Origin: Odontocerum albicorne
Taxonomy: Eukaryota > Arthropoda > Insecta > Trichoptera > Odontoceridae
Length of the DNA stretch: 64,000 nt
Direction: 5' to 3'
Assembly (NCBI GenBank): GCA_949825065.1
Contig: OX463849.1
Span: forward strand, 33,809,199-33,873,198
Of this stretch, positions 54,918 to 64,000 are shown piece after piece. Under the pieces are notes generated by a model that saw only the letters and a list, made by a program, of their open reading frames with translations, did no database searches and had not been told where the DNA came from. The stretch's first letter is position 1; every line of letters starts with the position of its first letter. The translations under genes and the position numbers were made by a program.

Positions 54918-55499
54918 TCTGTTCACCGCGTTAAAAATCAAATTCCACGAATCCTGTGCGCGGCACAATTTCGGCGTTTTTTAATTTCTATGTTTAAACG
55001 CGTATTTTGTTTAGAATCACTGATATTTGATTACACCACCAAGTAAACATGACATTCAAGTAATTTTCTGATAATAAATAATAGTCATTACTCTTAAGGA
55101 GACTCATTAAATAAAGGAGATAAACTAAACAAAGGAATGCTACGATCAAAGCAATGATTCATTACACTCACCCAATCAAATGCATGTAGCACTAGTAATG
55201 TTTATTTACGTAAGAGAGACTCATCGCAGGACTCGATCCGCGCGACAGGTCGTTACATGTGACGCAATAGCTGGAAATATTGAGAAACCAAAAAAATTCG
55301 GCGCTCTGTTTATTCAACAATATCTCATAAACTAATATATTATTTGACAAGGTTTTCAGAGATGCCGCTAGAATAAAGATTATTTTAAATTTTAGTTCCA
55401 TTTTCATTCCGGTTTTATGTCATTCTTTTTAAGTATTTGTGATTTGAAACTTGGATTGTCGTCAGATCACAGGCGTTTGTGCTTCCCGCGAGATACATG
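54918..55499 (+). mobile_element. TTAA-flanked MITE family F, long copy
   Basis: TTAA is at 54914-54917 and 55500-55503. The ends are TCTGTTCACCGCG and, reverse-complemented, CATGTATCTCGCG. The first ~230 bp and last ~40 bp align with 37227-37509; the middle ~300 bp (about 55147-55460) is unique to this copy and includes a B-box-like 'actcgatccgcgcgac'. The short copy is therefore likely a deletion derivative. No transposase is encoded. Confidence 0.8.
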
Positions 55500-55504
55500 T
55501 TAAT

Positions 55505-55590
55505 AAATGAGGGCTCGAATCCCGAGTTATGAGCGCCCTTGAAGAGAATTTGCTCTCTAGACGGTGCTTTTTTAAATTGTTCTTTAAATT
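55505..55590 (+). repeat. SINE-D copy
   Basis: 'gggctcgaatcccgagttat', 'gagcgcccttgaagagaatt', 'ctctctagacggtgctttt', directly after the right TTAA of MITE F. Confidence 0.6.
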
Positions 55591-55659
55591 AAATTAAGTC
55601 GAAACAAGAGACGGTGAGATGGTTCTACCAGGGAGAGACAATTAATGATGAAAGATTTA

Positions 55660-56768
55660 CAAAAATAATTTATATACGTATAACAGTATTGGAGGTACGA
55701 GAAGTTTGGCAGCCGTAGGAAATTGTGGCATGACAAAATTAATCAATAATTTATATACGTATTGGAGTTACGAGAAGTTTGGCAGACGTAGGAAATCGTG
55801 GCATGACAAAATTAATCAATAATTTATATACGTATTGGATGTACGAGAAGTTTGGCAGACGTAGGAAATCGTGGCATGACAAAATTAATCAATAATTTAT
55901 ATACGTATTGGAGTTACGAGAAGTTTGGCAGACGTAGGAAATCGTGGCATGACAAAATTAATCAATAATTTATATACGTATTGGAGGTACGAGAAGTTTG
56001 GCAGACGTAGGAAATCGTGGCATGACAAAATTAATCAATAATTTATATACGTATTGGAGTTACGAGAAGTTTGGCAGCCGTAGGAAATCGTGGCATGACA
56101 AAATTAATCAATAATTTATATACGTATTGGAGTTACGAGAAGTTTGGCAGCCGTAGGAAATCGTGGCATGACAAAATTAATCAATAATTTATATACGTAT
56201 TGGAGGTACGAGAAGTTTGGCAGACGTAGGAAATCGTGGCATGACAAAATTAATCAATAATTTATATACGTATTGGAGTTACGAGAAGTTTGGCAGCCGT
56301 AGGAAATCGTGGCATGACAAAATTAATCAATAATTTATATACGTATTGGATGTACGAGAAGTTTGGCAGACGTAGGAAATCGTGGCATGACAAAATTAAT
56401 CAATAATTTATATACGTATTGGAGTTACGAGAAGTTTGGCAGACGTAGGAAATCGTGGCATGACAAAATTAATCAATAATTTATATACGTATTGGAGGTA
56501 CGAGAAGTTTGGCAGACGTAGGAAATCGTGGCATGACAAAATTAATCAATAATTTATATACGTATTGGAGTTACGAGAAGTTTGGCAGCCGTAGGAAATC
56601 GTGGCATGACAAAATTAATCAATAATTTATATACGTATTGGAGTTACGAGAAGTTTGGCAGCCGTAGGAAATCGTGGCATGACAAAATTAATCAATAATT
56701 TATATACGTATTGGAGGTACGAGAAGTTTTGAAAACGTAGGAAATCGTGGCATGACAAAATTAATCAA
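55660..56768. repeat. 73-bp satellite array, 15 copies
   Basis: The unit starts ACGTATTGGAGTTACGAGAA, continues through GTTTGGCAGACGTAGGAAAT and CGTGGCATGACAAAATTAAT, and ends CAATAATTTATAT. Starts fall at exact 73-bp intervals from 55757 to 56706 (14 units), preceded by a slightly different first unit near 55677 with a 7-bp insertion. The last unit is diverged. Variant sites (TG/GT/GG at bases 10-12; A/C near base 30) repeat with a 7-unit (511-bp) period. No coding function is apparent. Confidence 0.97.
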
Positions 56769-56774
56769 TTTGTT

Positions 56775-57440
56775 TAAGAATGAATAGTGAAAAGTCTTTA
56801 TAATAGGATAATATGCTGACGAGATGTATGAATGTTGTAGAACTGAATTAAGAGAGCCAGGATAGATTGAAGTGAAGATCTGTTCTCTTTGTCTAACCAA
56901 ATAAGGACATGGCGTGTTGGTGATGATGAGGGTTTTATTAAAAAATCAAGAAAGTTTAGATTCATTTTAATTTTATTACGTTTTGAACTTATTAGAATTT
57001 TCAGTTGAGGCCATTCACTCGACTGAGAGTGCTTTGATGATAACTCAATACCATAGATCTGCACAAACAAGTGTCCAGGAGTAATTATTTATATGCTATA
57101 AGCGTCACTCATCAATTGATGCACAGATACACAATATGAGTACCACGTTGTAGACATACGTAGGTCAACATCTGTTGGGTCCAGTACTTGTACAGCTCCG
57201 GGGCAACAATTACTGCAACACGTTATCTCGAGCGCAGCATCCCTGAGGATCATGTAATTGTCTCACAGTCCCTATTATTATCCACTTGCAATAGATACTG
57301 CCATGACTGGAGGAATCAATCGATTAGTAATTATCTACTTGCTGTTATTTGTGGTCACCAATATGACGCAAATGTTAATTTAGAATATGTTGACATAAAT
57401 ATGAAAAAAAAATCACATTATTTTCGGTTTATGTTACCTA
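56775..57440. other. no recognised feature
   Basis: Unassigned. The open frame at about 57188-57445 has no recognisable motif. Confidence 0.4.
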
Positions 57441-57444
57441 TATA

Positions 57445-57665
57445 AATAAATAAATAATAGGTTTATTGATAGCAACATAGTATGTACAGATTATATTTAA
57501 ATAACACTTCTAAAACACATAAATTGCAGATAATACATTAAATACAGAAGCTATCAAAAGGTCTGGGCTCATCTAATAGCATCCCCTCGGCCAAGATACA
57601 TCCCACCAATATAGGGCGAACCCAGCCACGGGGACACCAGATGTTTTTCAGCCCACACCCTAATA
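57445..57665 (-). repeat. repeat G copy 7
   Basis: Antisense and well preserved: 'ggtttattgatagcaacata', 'gaagctatcaaaaggtctgg', 'catcccctcggccaagatac', 'ggcgaacccagccacgggga' and 'gatgtttttcagcccacacc'. This is the best reference for the family. Confidence 0.8.
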
Positions 57666-57905
57666 CCCATATCCTGTATGAGCAAAAATATTATTTCAAT
57701 CAATGTACGATATTCCATGCTGAAATCCATTTTCTACCTTTTCGTGGAATACATGTCCACACAAAGCAATGTTATGTTTCCAAAATAATTAGTGAAAATG
57801 TGGGTTCGATCTATCTTGTGAACATAATAAAAAATTTAATAATTCTATTCTTCTTTTGTCGTATAGTTTCTCTCTCACAGTCGAATGTTTAGGTTTCTCG
57901 ACCAT

Positions 57906-58141
57906 GATGGACCCATCCACGCAGGAGTTGCACGATGAATCTCGCTCAGTTCTCCCTGGAATTACACTTCTTCACGATTTAACCGAAAGTCTGGACCATT
58001 AAACACGAATACAATGGTTAATTAATGAACTGTTCTCAATAAAATATGCAAGAACGGGTCTTCCAGCCGCTATGCCTGTTGGAAGGGCTTTAACTCTTTT
58101 GAACGGGAATGATTGGGATATTGACGTATTTCATATCACAT
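57906..58141 (+). pseudogene. LINE-zeta reverse-transcriptase C-terminus 2
   Basis: The frame reads MMDPSTQELHDESRSVLPGI ... then a TAA at about 57999, then TRIQWLINELF and GLPAAMPVGRALTLLNGND, ending DIDVFHIT-stop. The MPVGRALTLLN core is shared with the minus-strand fragment at 25524-25690 (MPVGRAITLFN), and this is the final motif of several non-LTR polyproteins. One internal stop separates the two halves. No RT catalytic motif. Confidence 0.6.
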
Positions 58142-58149
58142 AACCAAAA

Positions 58150-58421
58150 GCAAAAGTAAATTTTCTTCTAAGATTGAACGCGTTAGAAAGCACTCATCAA
58201 CGTATTTAGGTGACTTTGAATATATGTGTGTGTATTTATGTGTATGTTTGTGTGTATATACGGATGCATGTAAATAGTTTTTCATTTTATGTTATTTATT
58301 TTATTTAACATAAAAAAGAAACCCTACAACACCACATCCTCGCTTGGACCGTGAAGTTCTATAAAAGCCAAAAAAATCACAGCAATCCCTTAGTCGCTGC
58401 CCTGGGGGCTTACGAGAGTAA
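58150..58421. other. no recognised feature
   Basis: A (TG)-rich low-complexity stretch (about 58222-58260) follows the LINE-zeta end. The rest is A+T-rich. Confidence 0.4.
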
Positions 58422-58424
58422 ATC

Positions 58425-58545
58425 CGACCTACCCTTCCGTTATAAGCACAGGCTCCCGAAGCATTACCTGCTGCCTGACTAGTCCACCTACAGTATTAGC
58501 TGGGACGACCAAGGTCTGAGTGAATGTGATGGAATACAAGTAGCC
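58425..58545 (-). repeat. repeat H copy 2
   Basis: Antisense partner of 52384-52510, with 'cctgactagtccacctacag', 'tattagctgggacgaccaag' and 'ggtctgagtga'. The upstream 58330-58420 segment may belong to the same repeat but has no partner here. Confidence 0.65.
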
Positions 58546-58549
58546 TGAA

Positions 58550-58860
58550 CGAGTGGACTTGTTTTTGCTAAATAATTAGTGTAAGAATTGTTATCTAGTT
58601 ATAAGTAGTATGTAGGTGTTTATTATTTCTAAGAGCTCATATATTAAGATTGAATAAATAAAATAAAATGATATGTAGGAAAATAAGATTACGTAAGTTC
58701 ATAAATTATAACATATAATTAAGATTAGTTAAGTAATAAATTTGTATATAGGTATAGCCTTGACTAATGTAAAACAGTAATTTACTTAGTACAGTAATTT
58801 TTTTTGTAAAAAAAAAACACAATTTTTTTTAAATGTTAATACATTTTGTATTATTCAATG
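58550..58860. other. no recognised feature
   Basis: A+T-rich spacer. Confidence 0.4.
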
Positions 58861-58864
58861 TAAT

Positions 58865-58935
58865 TGGGCTAAGCCTGCCCTAAAGACATTCTGCTCTCTA
58901 AATGGTGTTATATTAATTGTCATTTTATTTTTATT
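58865..58935 (+). repeat. SINE-D 3' half
   Basis: 'gacattctgctctctaaatg', 'gtgttatattaattgtcatt' and a T/A-rich tail match the SINE-D 3' part. The B-box part is missing. Confidence 0.55.
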
Positions 58936-58944
58936 GTTATTATA

Positions 58945-59056
58945 GGTGTCTTAAGTGAACACCAAACAGGAACTATTTTTATAAAAAAAACGCGAATCGA
59001 ACCCAAAACTTCTGGGTCACAAGATAGGTGTCTTATCAACAAGGCCACAGAGGTCA
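58945..59056 (-). repeat. SINE-B head and partial body
   Basis: Antisense: 'gtgtcttaagtgaacaccaa', 'cgcgaatcgaacccaaaac' (B-box region) and 'tatcaacaaggccacagagg' (A-box region). It ends ~15 bp before the 64-bp array. Confidence 0.65.
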
Positions 59057-59073
59057 TCATGTGAGATGCAAAA

Positions 59074-59713
59074 CGATCAATAAAAGTGGGTTCGAATCCC
59101 AAGTTAAAGCGCTCTTGAGGAAAGTCTGCTCTCTAAACGATCAATAAAAGTGGGTTCGAATCCCAAGTTAAAGCGCTCTTAAGGAAAGTCTGGTCTCTAA
59201 ACGATCAATAAAAGTGGGTTCGAATCCCAAGTTAAAGCGCTCTTGAGGAAAGTCTGCTCTCTAAACGATCAATAAAAGTGGGTTCGAATCCCAAGTCAAA
59301 GCGCTCTTAAGGAAAGTCTGGTCTCTAAACGATCAATAAAAGTGGGTTCGAATCCCAAGTTAAAGCGCTCTTGAGGAAAGTCTGCTCTCTAAACGATCAA
59401 TAAAAGTGGGTTCGAATCCCAAGTTAAAGCGCTCTTAAGGAAAGTCTGGTCTCTAAACGATCAATAAAAGTGGGTTCGAATCCCAAGTTAAAGCGCTCTT
59501 GAGGAAAGTCTGCTCTCTAAACGATCAATAAAAGTGGGTTCGAATCCCAAGTTAAAGCGCTCTTGAGGAAAGTCTGCTCTCTAAACGATCAATAAAAGTG
59601 GGTTCGAATCCCAAGTTAAAGCGCTCTTGAGGAAAGTCTGCTCTCTAAACGATCAATAAAAGTGGGTTCGAATCCCAAGTTAAAGCGCTCTTGAGGAAAG
59701 TCTGCTCTCTAAA
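59074..59713 (+). repeat. 64-bp tandem array of a SINE-D segment, 10 copies
   Basis: Ten head-to-tail units start every 64 bp (59074, 59138 ... 59650). Each carries the Pol III B box GGTTCGAATCCC, then AAGTTAAAGCGCTCTT and (G/A)AGGAAAGTCTG(C/G)TCTCTAAA. Units 1-6 alternate between two variants (TTGAGG/CTGCT and TTAAGG/CTGGT), giving a 128-bp dimer repeat; units 7-10 are all of the first type. The last unit runs straight into the normal SINE-D 3' part (CGACGCTATATAAATTG), so the array arose by expansion inside one SINE-D insertion. Confidence 0.96.
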
Positions 59714-59734
59714 CGACGCTATATAAATTGTTAT

Positions 59735-61940
59735 TTTATTTTTATTATTTGCTTTTATCTGGATAAACAACGTTAGTCTTCCGAGGAAATAATTCATTTT
59801 GCTTCATTCCATGAAGCGATTTGTAAAATATAATTTTTTGAAAATTATTCATGACTATCTTTAATTGAGTGGTTGTGAGTTTGAACACTACTGAACGGCA
59901 CGATACTTGGTAATCTAATACCTTCTCCATAAAGCGGATACACACGCCAGTCAGTGAGGAGATGCAATTCTCCGCTAATTAGCGGTATCAGCTTCCGATC
60001 TCACTCAGCATCTTCTGTTCCGACCCCTAATAGCCATCATTACGGGATCTTGCCCTGTCAAGATGGTTCAACCATGGGACGATGCCTGCAAATTGTACCA
60101 GATTGTATCATTTGTAATCTCTACGCACAATTATTGCCTCAATTATTGTATCAAACGTAATCACTGTTAAGTATCCGGCTACTTCAGGTGCATCGGTGCA
60201 TCGAAGATTGCCTAACTATTGGTTTGCTTGTCAAAATATCTACTAATTATAATTTGTACATGATTGGAGGGGGTCCTATTGATGGGACATGATGACATTT
60301 TCATTGGAGCCTTGAAGATGCTTTTTTTTTCTTGTTGGATGGTTGATTGTTTTTACAGAGATACCGTCTGTGTCTCATCACAGGATGGTATTATTGTTAA
60401 AGCAGGGAAAAGTTATCTGGCGCAACAGGCAAGGACTTTTGAACTTGTGGAGAGATTGTTTTTTTCCGACGAGAGGGCTCGTCGTCATTTTAAAGAAACA
60501 AGTATACTCTCCGTAATTGAAGAAAAGTACGAACCCAACAAGAAGGATAATATTTCCATGCCATAAACTGTTATTAAATATAAAATAATAATTAGAATTT
60601 TTAATAGCTGTTTTAAATTAAAGGAGTGAAGTGATTTCTTTAATTTTCTTTTCGTTTTTTTTAAATTTGATTTATTTTTCATATTTGTTTTGTGTACATG
60701 GTTAAACGTTGTAAATCTGCCGGACTCATTACAAAACAGCACATTATTCCAACCTCTTATCTTGTTCACACAAAAATACAAATATATAACATAAATATCA
60801 ATATTTTCGATTCATACTTTAATTTATGCTTAATTTACCCTTTCAAAACAACATTGGTGTTTATTTTTCGCTACGGACTATAACCATTATTCGCTTTGGG
60901 TACATATATTGCATATTGCACAACCATTCAATCAAATGCAGGTGTTCGCATCACAATGCATTGAGGTGACTCGTGAATTTCATTGTCACACGATCTCTGC
61001 ATTCTTTGAGGTGTATCTATTCCAGGGATCGGAAACAAGCGACCGTGATCGAGCGATTAATGATGACGCATTTTTGTATCGATCGCAAACTTCTTAATTG
61101 TCCCTTTACTGAGTAGGTCTGAATCATTTTCAAGTACGAATGTAAATCTTTCACAAGAGTTTTTTCCCAGTTAAATGACACTTATTTTTTAATTGTACTA
61201 TAATATGTATTTATTTCAAACATTGTTGCATCGATCAATATATCTCGGCTGGAACTTGGCTGAAATACGGATAGGCACAAATATTTATTTTTAAGGCAAT
61301 TCGAAATGTGACAGTCTTCCAATAAAAATCTCAACACGATGATGTATTCAGATACATGATGGTACATTCAGAGACGCCCCATTTCTAAATATAACAGTAT
61401 AATTGGAAAAATAGAAAAAAATTATAGATAGCAAAAATTTTTAAGTGTCGTATCTCGAGTTGAAACCAAAATGGACACTTTTTTACATTTATCTATTGGA
61501 TAAATATACCACACTTCAGTGTTTTTTTAACAAACCATAGCAATATTTTGTAAATAAAAGATAAAATATAAAAAATGTAAAAAATCAGTGCGATTCAGAG
61601 ATACGGCACACGAAATCATTAATGTAGAGTAAAACACTGACATAAAAATATATTCAAATACAATCAAAGAAAATAAAAAGTTAATTACGAGTAGATATGT
61701 TATATTGAAAAAAAAGCAAAGATGACAAAATGAAAATGGAATAAATAACCAGTCAAGTCATAAGATTAAGGAAATTCCATGCAAACATATCTTGAACCCG
61801 ATTTCTATTGAGGTTTTTTCATTTTCAAATAACCACACTTTAGTTGCATATGTTAATTGTAAAGTTACGAGACTGGTTTATTTTCACACTAACTCGATCG
61901 TCTTAAAATTATGTTCTTTCGGTTTGCTGAAGAGGTCTCG
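59735..61940. other. no recognised feature
   Basis: About 2.2 kb. Open frames at about 60264-60566 (plus) and 59954-60160 (plus) show no domain I recognise. A CAGGGATCGGAAAC motif at 61024 resembles a hAT terminus, but no partner end was found. Confidence 0.4.
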
Positions 61941-61946
61941 GAAATA

Positions 61947-63223
61947 TTGGGTCCTTACATGTGAAATTGGCGTTTTGTTTGGGAGGAACATAAAGTTGAT
62001 TTTTTTTTAATATAATATATTTATTTAATCAAAGTATGTACCATTGCTATCTATGCACTTTTGCCATCTCATAGGTAGTTCATCGATCCCTTTACTAAAA
62101 AAACCATTCGGACGGGAATCAATAAAATCTTTGAAGTCGGTTTGGACTGCCCCATCGGAGTTGAATTTTTTCCCTTGCAAGAAGTTATCCAAATTTCGAA
62201 AAAAATAGTAATCTGTTGGGGCAAGGTCCGGAGAGTACGGTGGATGTCTTAGACATTCCAATTGAAGCTCTTCTAATTTGGTAGCCGTCTATTGTGCAGT
62301 GTGTGGTCTAGCGTTATCATGAAGCAGCAGTGGCCTAGAGCGATTAACCAGCCTCGGTTGTTTAGCAGCTAGCTTTTCCATCATGGTTTGCAGTTGCTGA
62401 CAATAGACATCTGCCGTAATCGTCTGGCCAGATTTAAGAAAGCTGTAGTGAACGACACCAGCACTAGTCCACCAAACGCTCACAAGTAACTTTTTTGGAG
62501 TCAATTTTCGCTTGGGGCATGGTTTGGCTGGTTCGGCAGGGTTCATCCATTGCGATGAGCGCTTCCGATTATCATACAGGATCCACTTTTCATCACAGGT
62601 AATGATTCGATTCAAAATCCCTTCATTATTGTGCCGGTTGAGTAATGCAACGCAGCAGTCAACGCGCGTTTGTTGATTTGCTTCACTCAATTCGTGAGGT
62701 ACCCACCTTTCAAGCTTTTTCACCTTCCCAATTTGCTTCAAGTGGATTAAAACAGTTTTATCACTAACACCGCAGCCTGCAGCTAACTCGGACGTGGTTT
62801 GCGATGGATCCGCTTCCACAATAGCTTTCAATTCTTCATTATCAACTTTCTCCACGGGGCTTGTTCTGCAGGTCGAAATTTCCAGAACGAAAACGTTGGA
62901 ACCAAAAACGCACTGTGTTTTCTTTTGCGGCACCGTCGCCATACACATCATTATCCCTTCGAGCCGTTTCTGCAGCACTGGTGCCACGGTGGAACTCGTA
63001 CTCGTAAATAACGCGATATTTCAAGTTTTCCATTTTGTAAACTGAGTGACGCAAAGAAAAAAAAACAATTGAGGAAAAAACAAATGAATTATAATTTTCG
63101 AAACACAAATACTTGAGTAAATAGCTGTATAAATTTGAATTTGGAATTCCTAACCAAAGAGAAGATATTTGAGATCAAAGTTGCCAGTACGGCAAAACGC
63201 CGGTTTCGTATGTGGGGACCTAA
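61947..63223 (-). mobile_element. mariner transposon, copy 2 (inactivated)
   Basis: A 1277-bp sister of the 11654-12940 element, flanked by TA at 61945-61946 and 63224-63225. Internal identity is about 99% by eye (roughly eight substitutions, one 11-bp deletion, one extra A in a homopolymer). Both terminal repeats, in contrast, carry clustered A-to-G changes: two on the left and about five or six on the right. Confidence 0.95.
62025..63033 (-). pseudogene. mariner transposase, broken copy
   Basis: Same protein as 11732-12751. The ATG is at 63033. An 11-bp deletion near 62850 (after the PRG segment, before KVDNEELKA) shifts the frame. A CAA-to-TAG change at 62289-62291 truncates it right after LLHDNARPHTAQ, so the third catalytic Asp lies beyond the stop. 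The TCDEKW and HDNARPH motifs are intact in the middle frame and YSPDLAPTDY in the last. The element could only move if served by a transposase such as the intact copy, and its altered ends may prevent that. Confidence 0.95.
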
Positions 63224-63225
63224 TA

Positions 63226-64000
63226 TTTAAAAAAAAACCTATCTACATTCCTACTCTTTTATGATATTTGACAAGTGGAGGTGTTTCATGTATGTATTAT
63301 TATATTTAATAAGATTTCATAAAAAAAATATGCCCTAAAAGATTCCTTAGAAAAATTGAAGCAGGTGGTCAGATTATTAAAAAAAACTTTACCTTCTGAT
63401 ATTTCGTGAACTCTTGAAAAAAATGAAAAGTAAATTTGAAATATTAAAATGGAATAAAATCTACAATAATTCGCAATAAGCTACCTAAAATCAAATGGCA
63501 TAATAATAATAGACTATTTTTTTAATGCATTTGTTTAAGAGGGTTTATAAAACAAACATTAAGGATTTTTTCGCAAGAATGACATTTGACATTTTGATTA
63601 GTTTAACATAGCCAGACTGCGGGCTGTCCTAGATGGAGGCTTTCCTGGTGATTGTACTCGTATAGTAATATAAAAAACTTTATGGTATTAACGATTGTCA
63701 ACCCCTGATCTAGTCGGTTACAATGGTAAGGTACGGAGATTCGCACAGTAAAACTGTTTTATCTAGTGTCCTTTTAAGATCCCTATTGAATGGGATCAAT
63801 CCTTTGGGATGCTGCAAAGGGTTGAATACGTTCATTATCAATTTGTAACTTTTACGACCGCCAATTTCGGTTGAATGCAGGAACGATGATATTTTGCAAA
63901 ATTTATTCAAACGTGATTTCTTTTGGTAGATTATGATGACGCATTGAATATTCATTATTGCATATAAAATGTGATTGATAACCTAAGAAATAATTATTAA
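63226..64000. other. no recognised feature
   Basis: A+T-rich end of the window. An 'aacccctgatctag' phrase near 63701 resembles a hAT end in antisense but has no partner. Confidence 0.4.

Noticed and set aside
59074..59713. Tandem tRNA gene cluster
   Set aside because: Only a B-box-containing segment repeats; there is no A box, anticodon arm or acceptor stem in the 64-bp unit.
60264..60566. 100-codon open frame with a charged C-terminal part
   Set aside because: No recognisable domain, no splice or promoter context that I can support, and an unremarkable length for A+T-rich DNA. Left uncalled.
61024..61060. hAT-like terminus CAGGGATCGGAAAC
   Set aside because: No partner terminus or 8-bp duplication could be found within the window.

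Overview
The window is strongly A+T-rich eukaryotic DNA from an arthropod, most likely an insect. This is inferred from the mix of mariner, hAT and piggyBac DNA transposons, several non-LTR retrotransposon (LINE) tails and tRNA-derived SINEs. I cannot name the order. I found no host protein-coding gene, no functional tRNA or rRNA gene and no CRISPR array. Nearly everything that can be recognised is mobile DNA or its debris, so the window reads as an intergenic or large intronic repeat landscape.

Layout. 1-8 kb: LINE tails, a 627-bp TTAA-flanked MITE (847-1473), a deleted Tc1/mariner-type element (2852-3403) and SINE fragments. 8-11.6 kb: a reverse-transcriptase motif fragment (10147-10320) and a repeat-G copy. 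11654-12940: a complete mariner with an intact 339-aa transposase, the only convincing open gene. 13-25 kb: a foldback arm, a LINE-beta fragment inserted in LINE-alpha, a cluster of repeat G, short tandem repeats and SINE-A copies. 25-32 kb: LINE tails, an internally deleted mariner inside a SINE-B (27012-27799), a hAT-type MITE carrying a nested piggyBac-type MITE (28219-29276) and a second Tc1/mariner-type remnant near 31.2 kb. 33-41 kb: a palindromic foldback element, two families of TTAA-flanked MITE, a 127-bp (TA)n tract and a 682-bp TTAA-flanked element inside a LINE. 42858-46462: a dead piggyBac transposon directly abutting a related MITE. 47-55 kb: dense SINE-B, SINE-A and LINE tails. 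55.6-56.8 kb: a 73-bp satellite array. 59.07-59.71 kb: a 64-bp tandem array made from a SINE segment that carries a Pol III B box. 61947-63223: a second copy of the intact mariner, inactivated by a stop and a deletion.

How the parts relate. The intact mariner could in principle mobilise its damaged sister. The dead piggyBac has end sequences resembling the roughly 600-bp MITEs at 847, 28519, 34626 and 45820, so an element of that lineage is the plausible past source of their mobilisation. LINEs similar to the tails seen here are the plausible source of SINE retrotransposition, but no LINE here is intact. The most unusual signals are the tandem B-box array, clustered A-to-G changes confined to the terminal repeats of the second mariner, several sequence-unrelated near-perfect hairpins lying in or beside repeats, and the excess of the word ACTCGTA. 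Family names used here (LINE-alpha, SINE-A, repeat G and so on) are local labels, not database names. All counts and alignments were made by eye.
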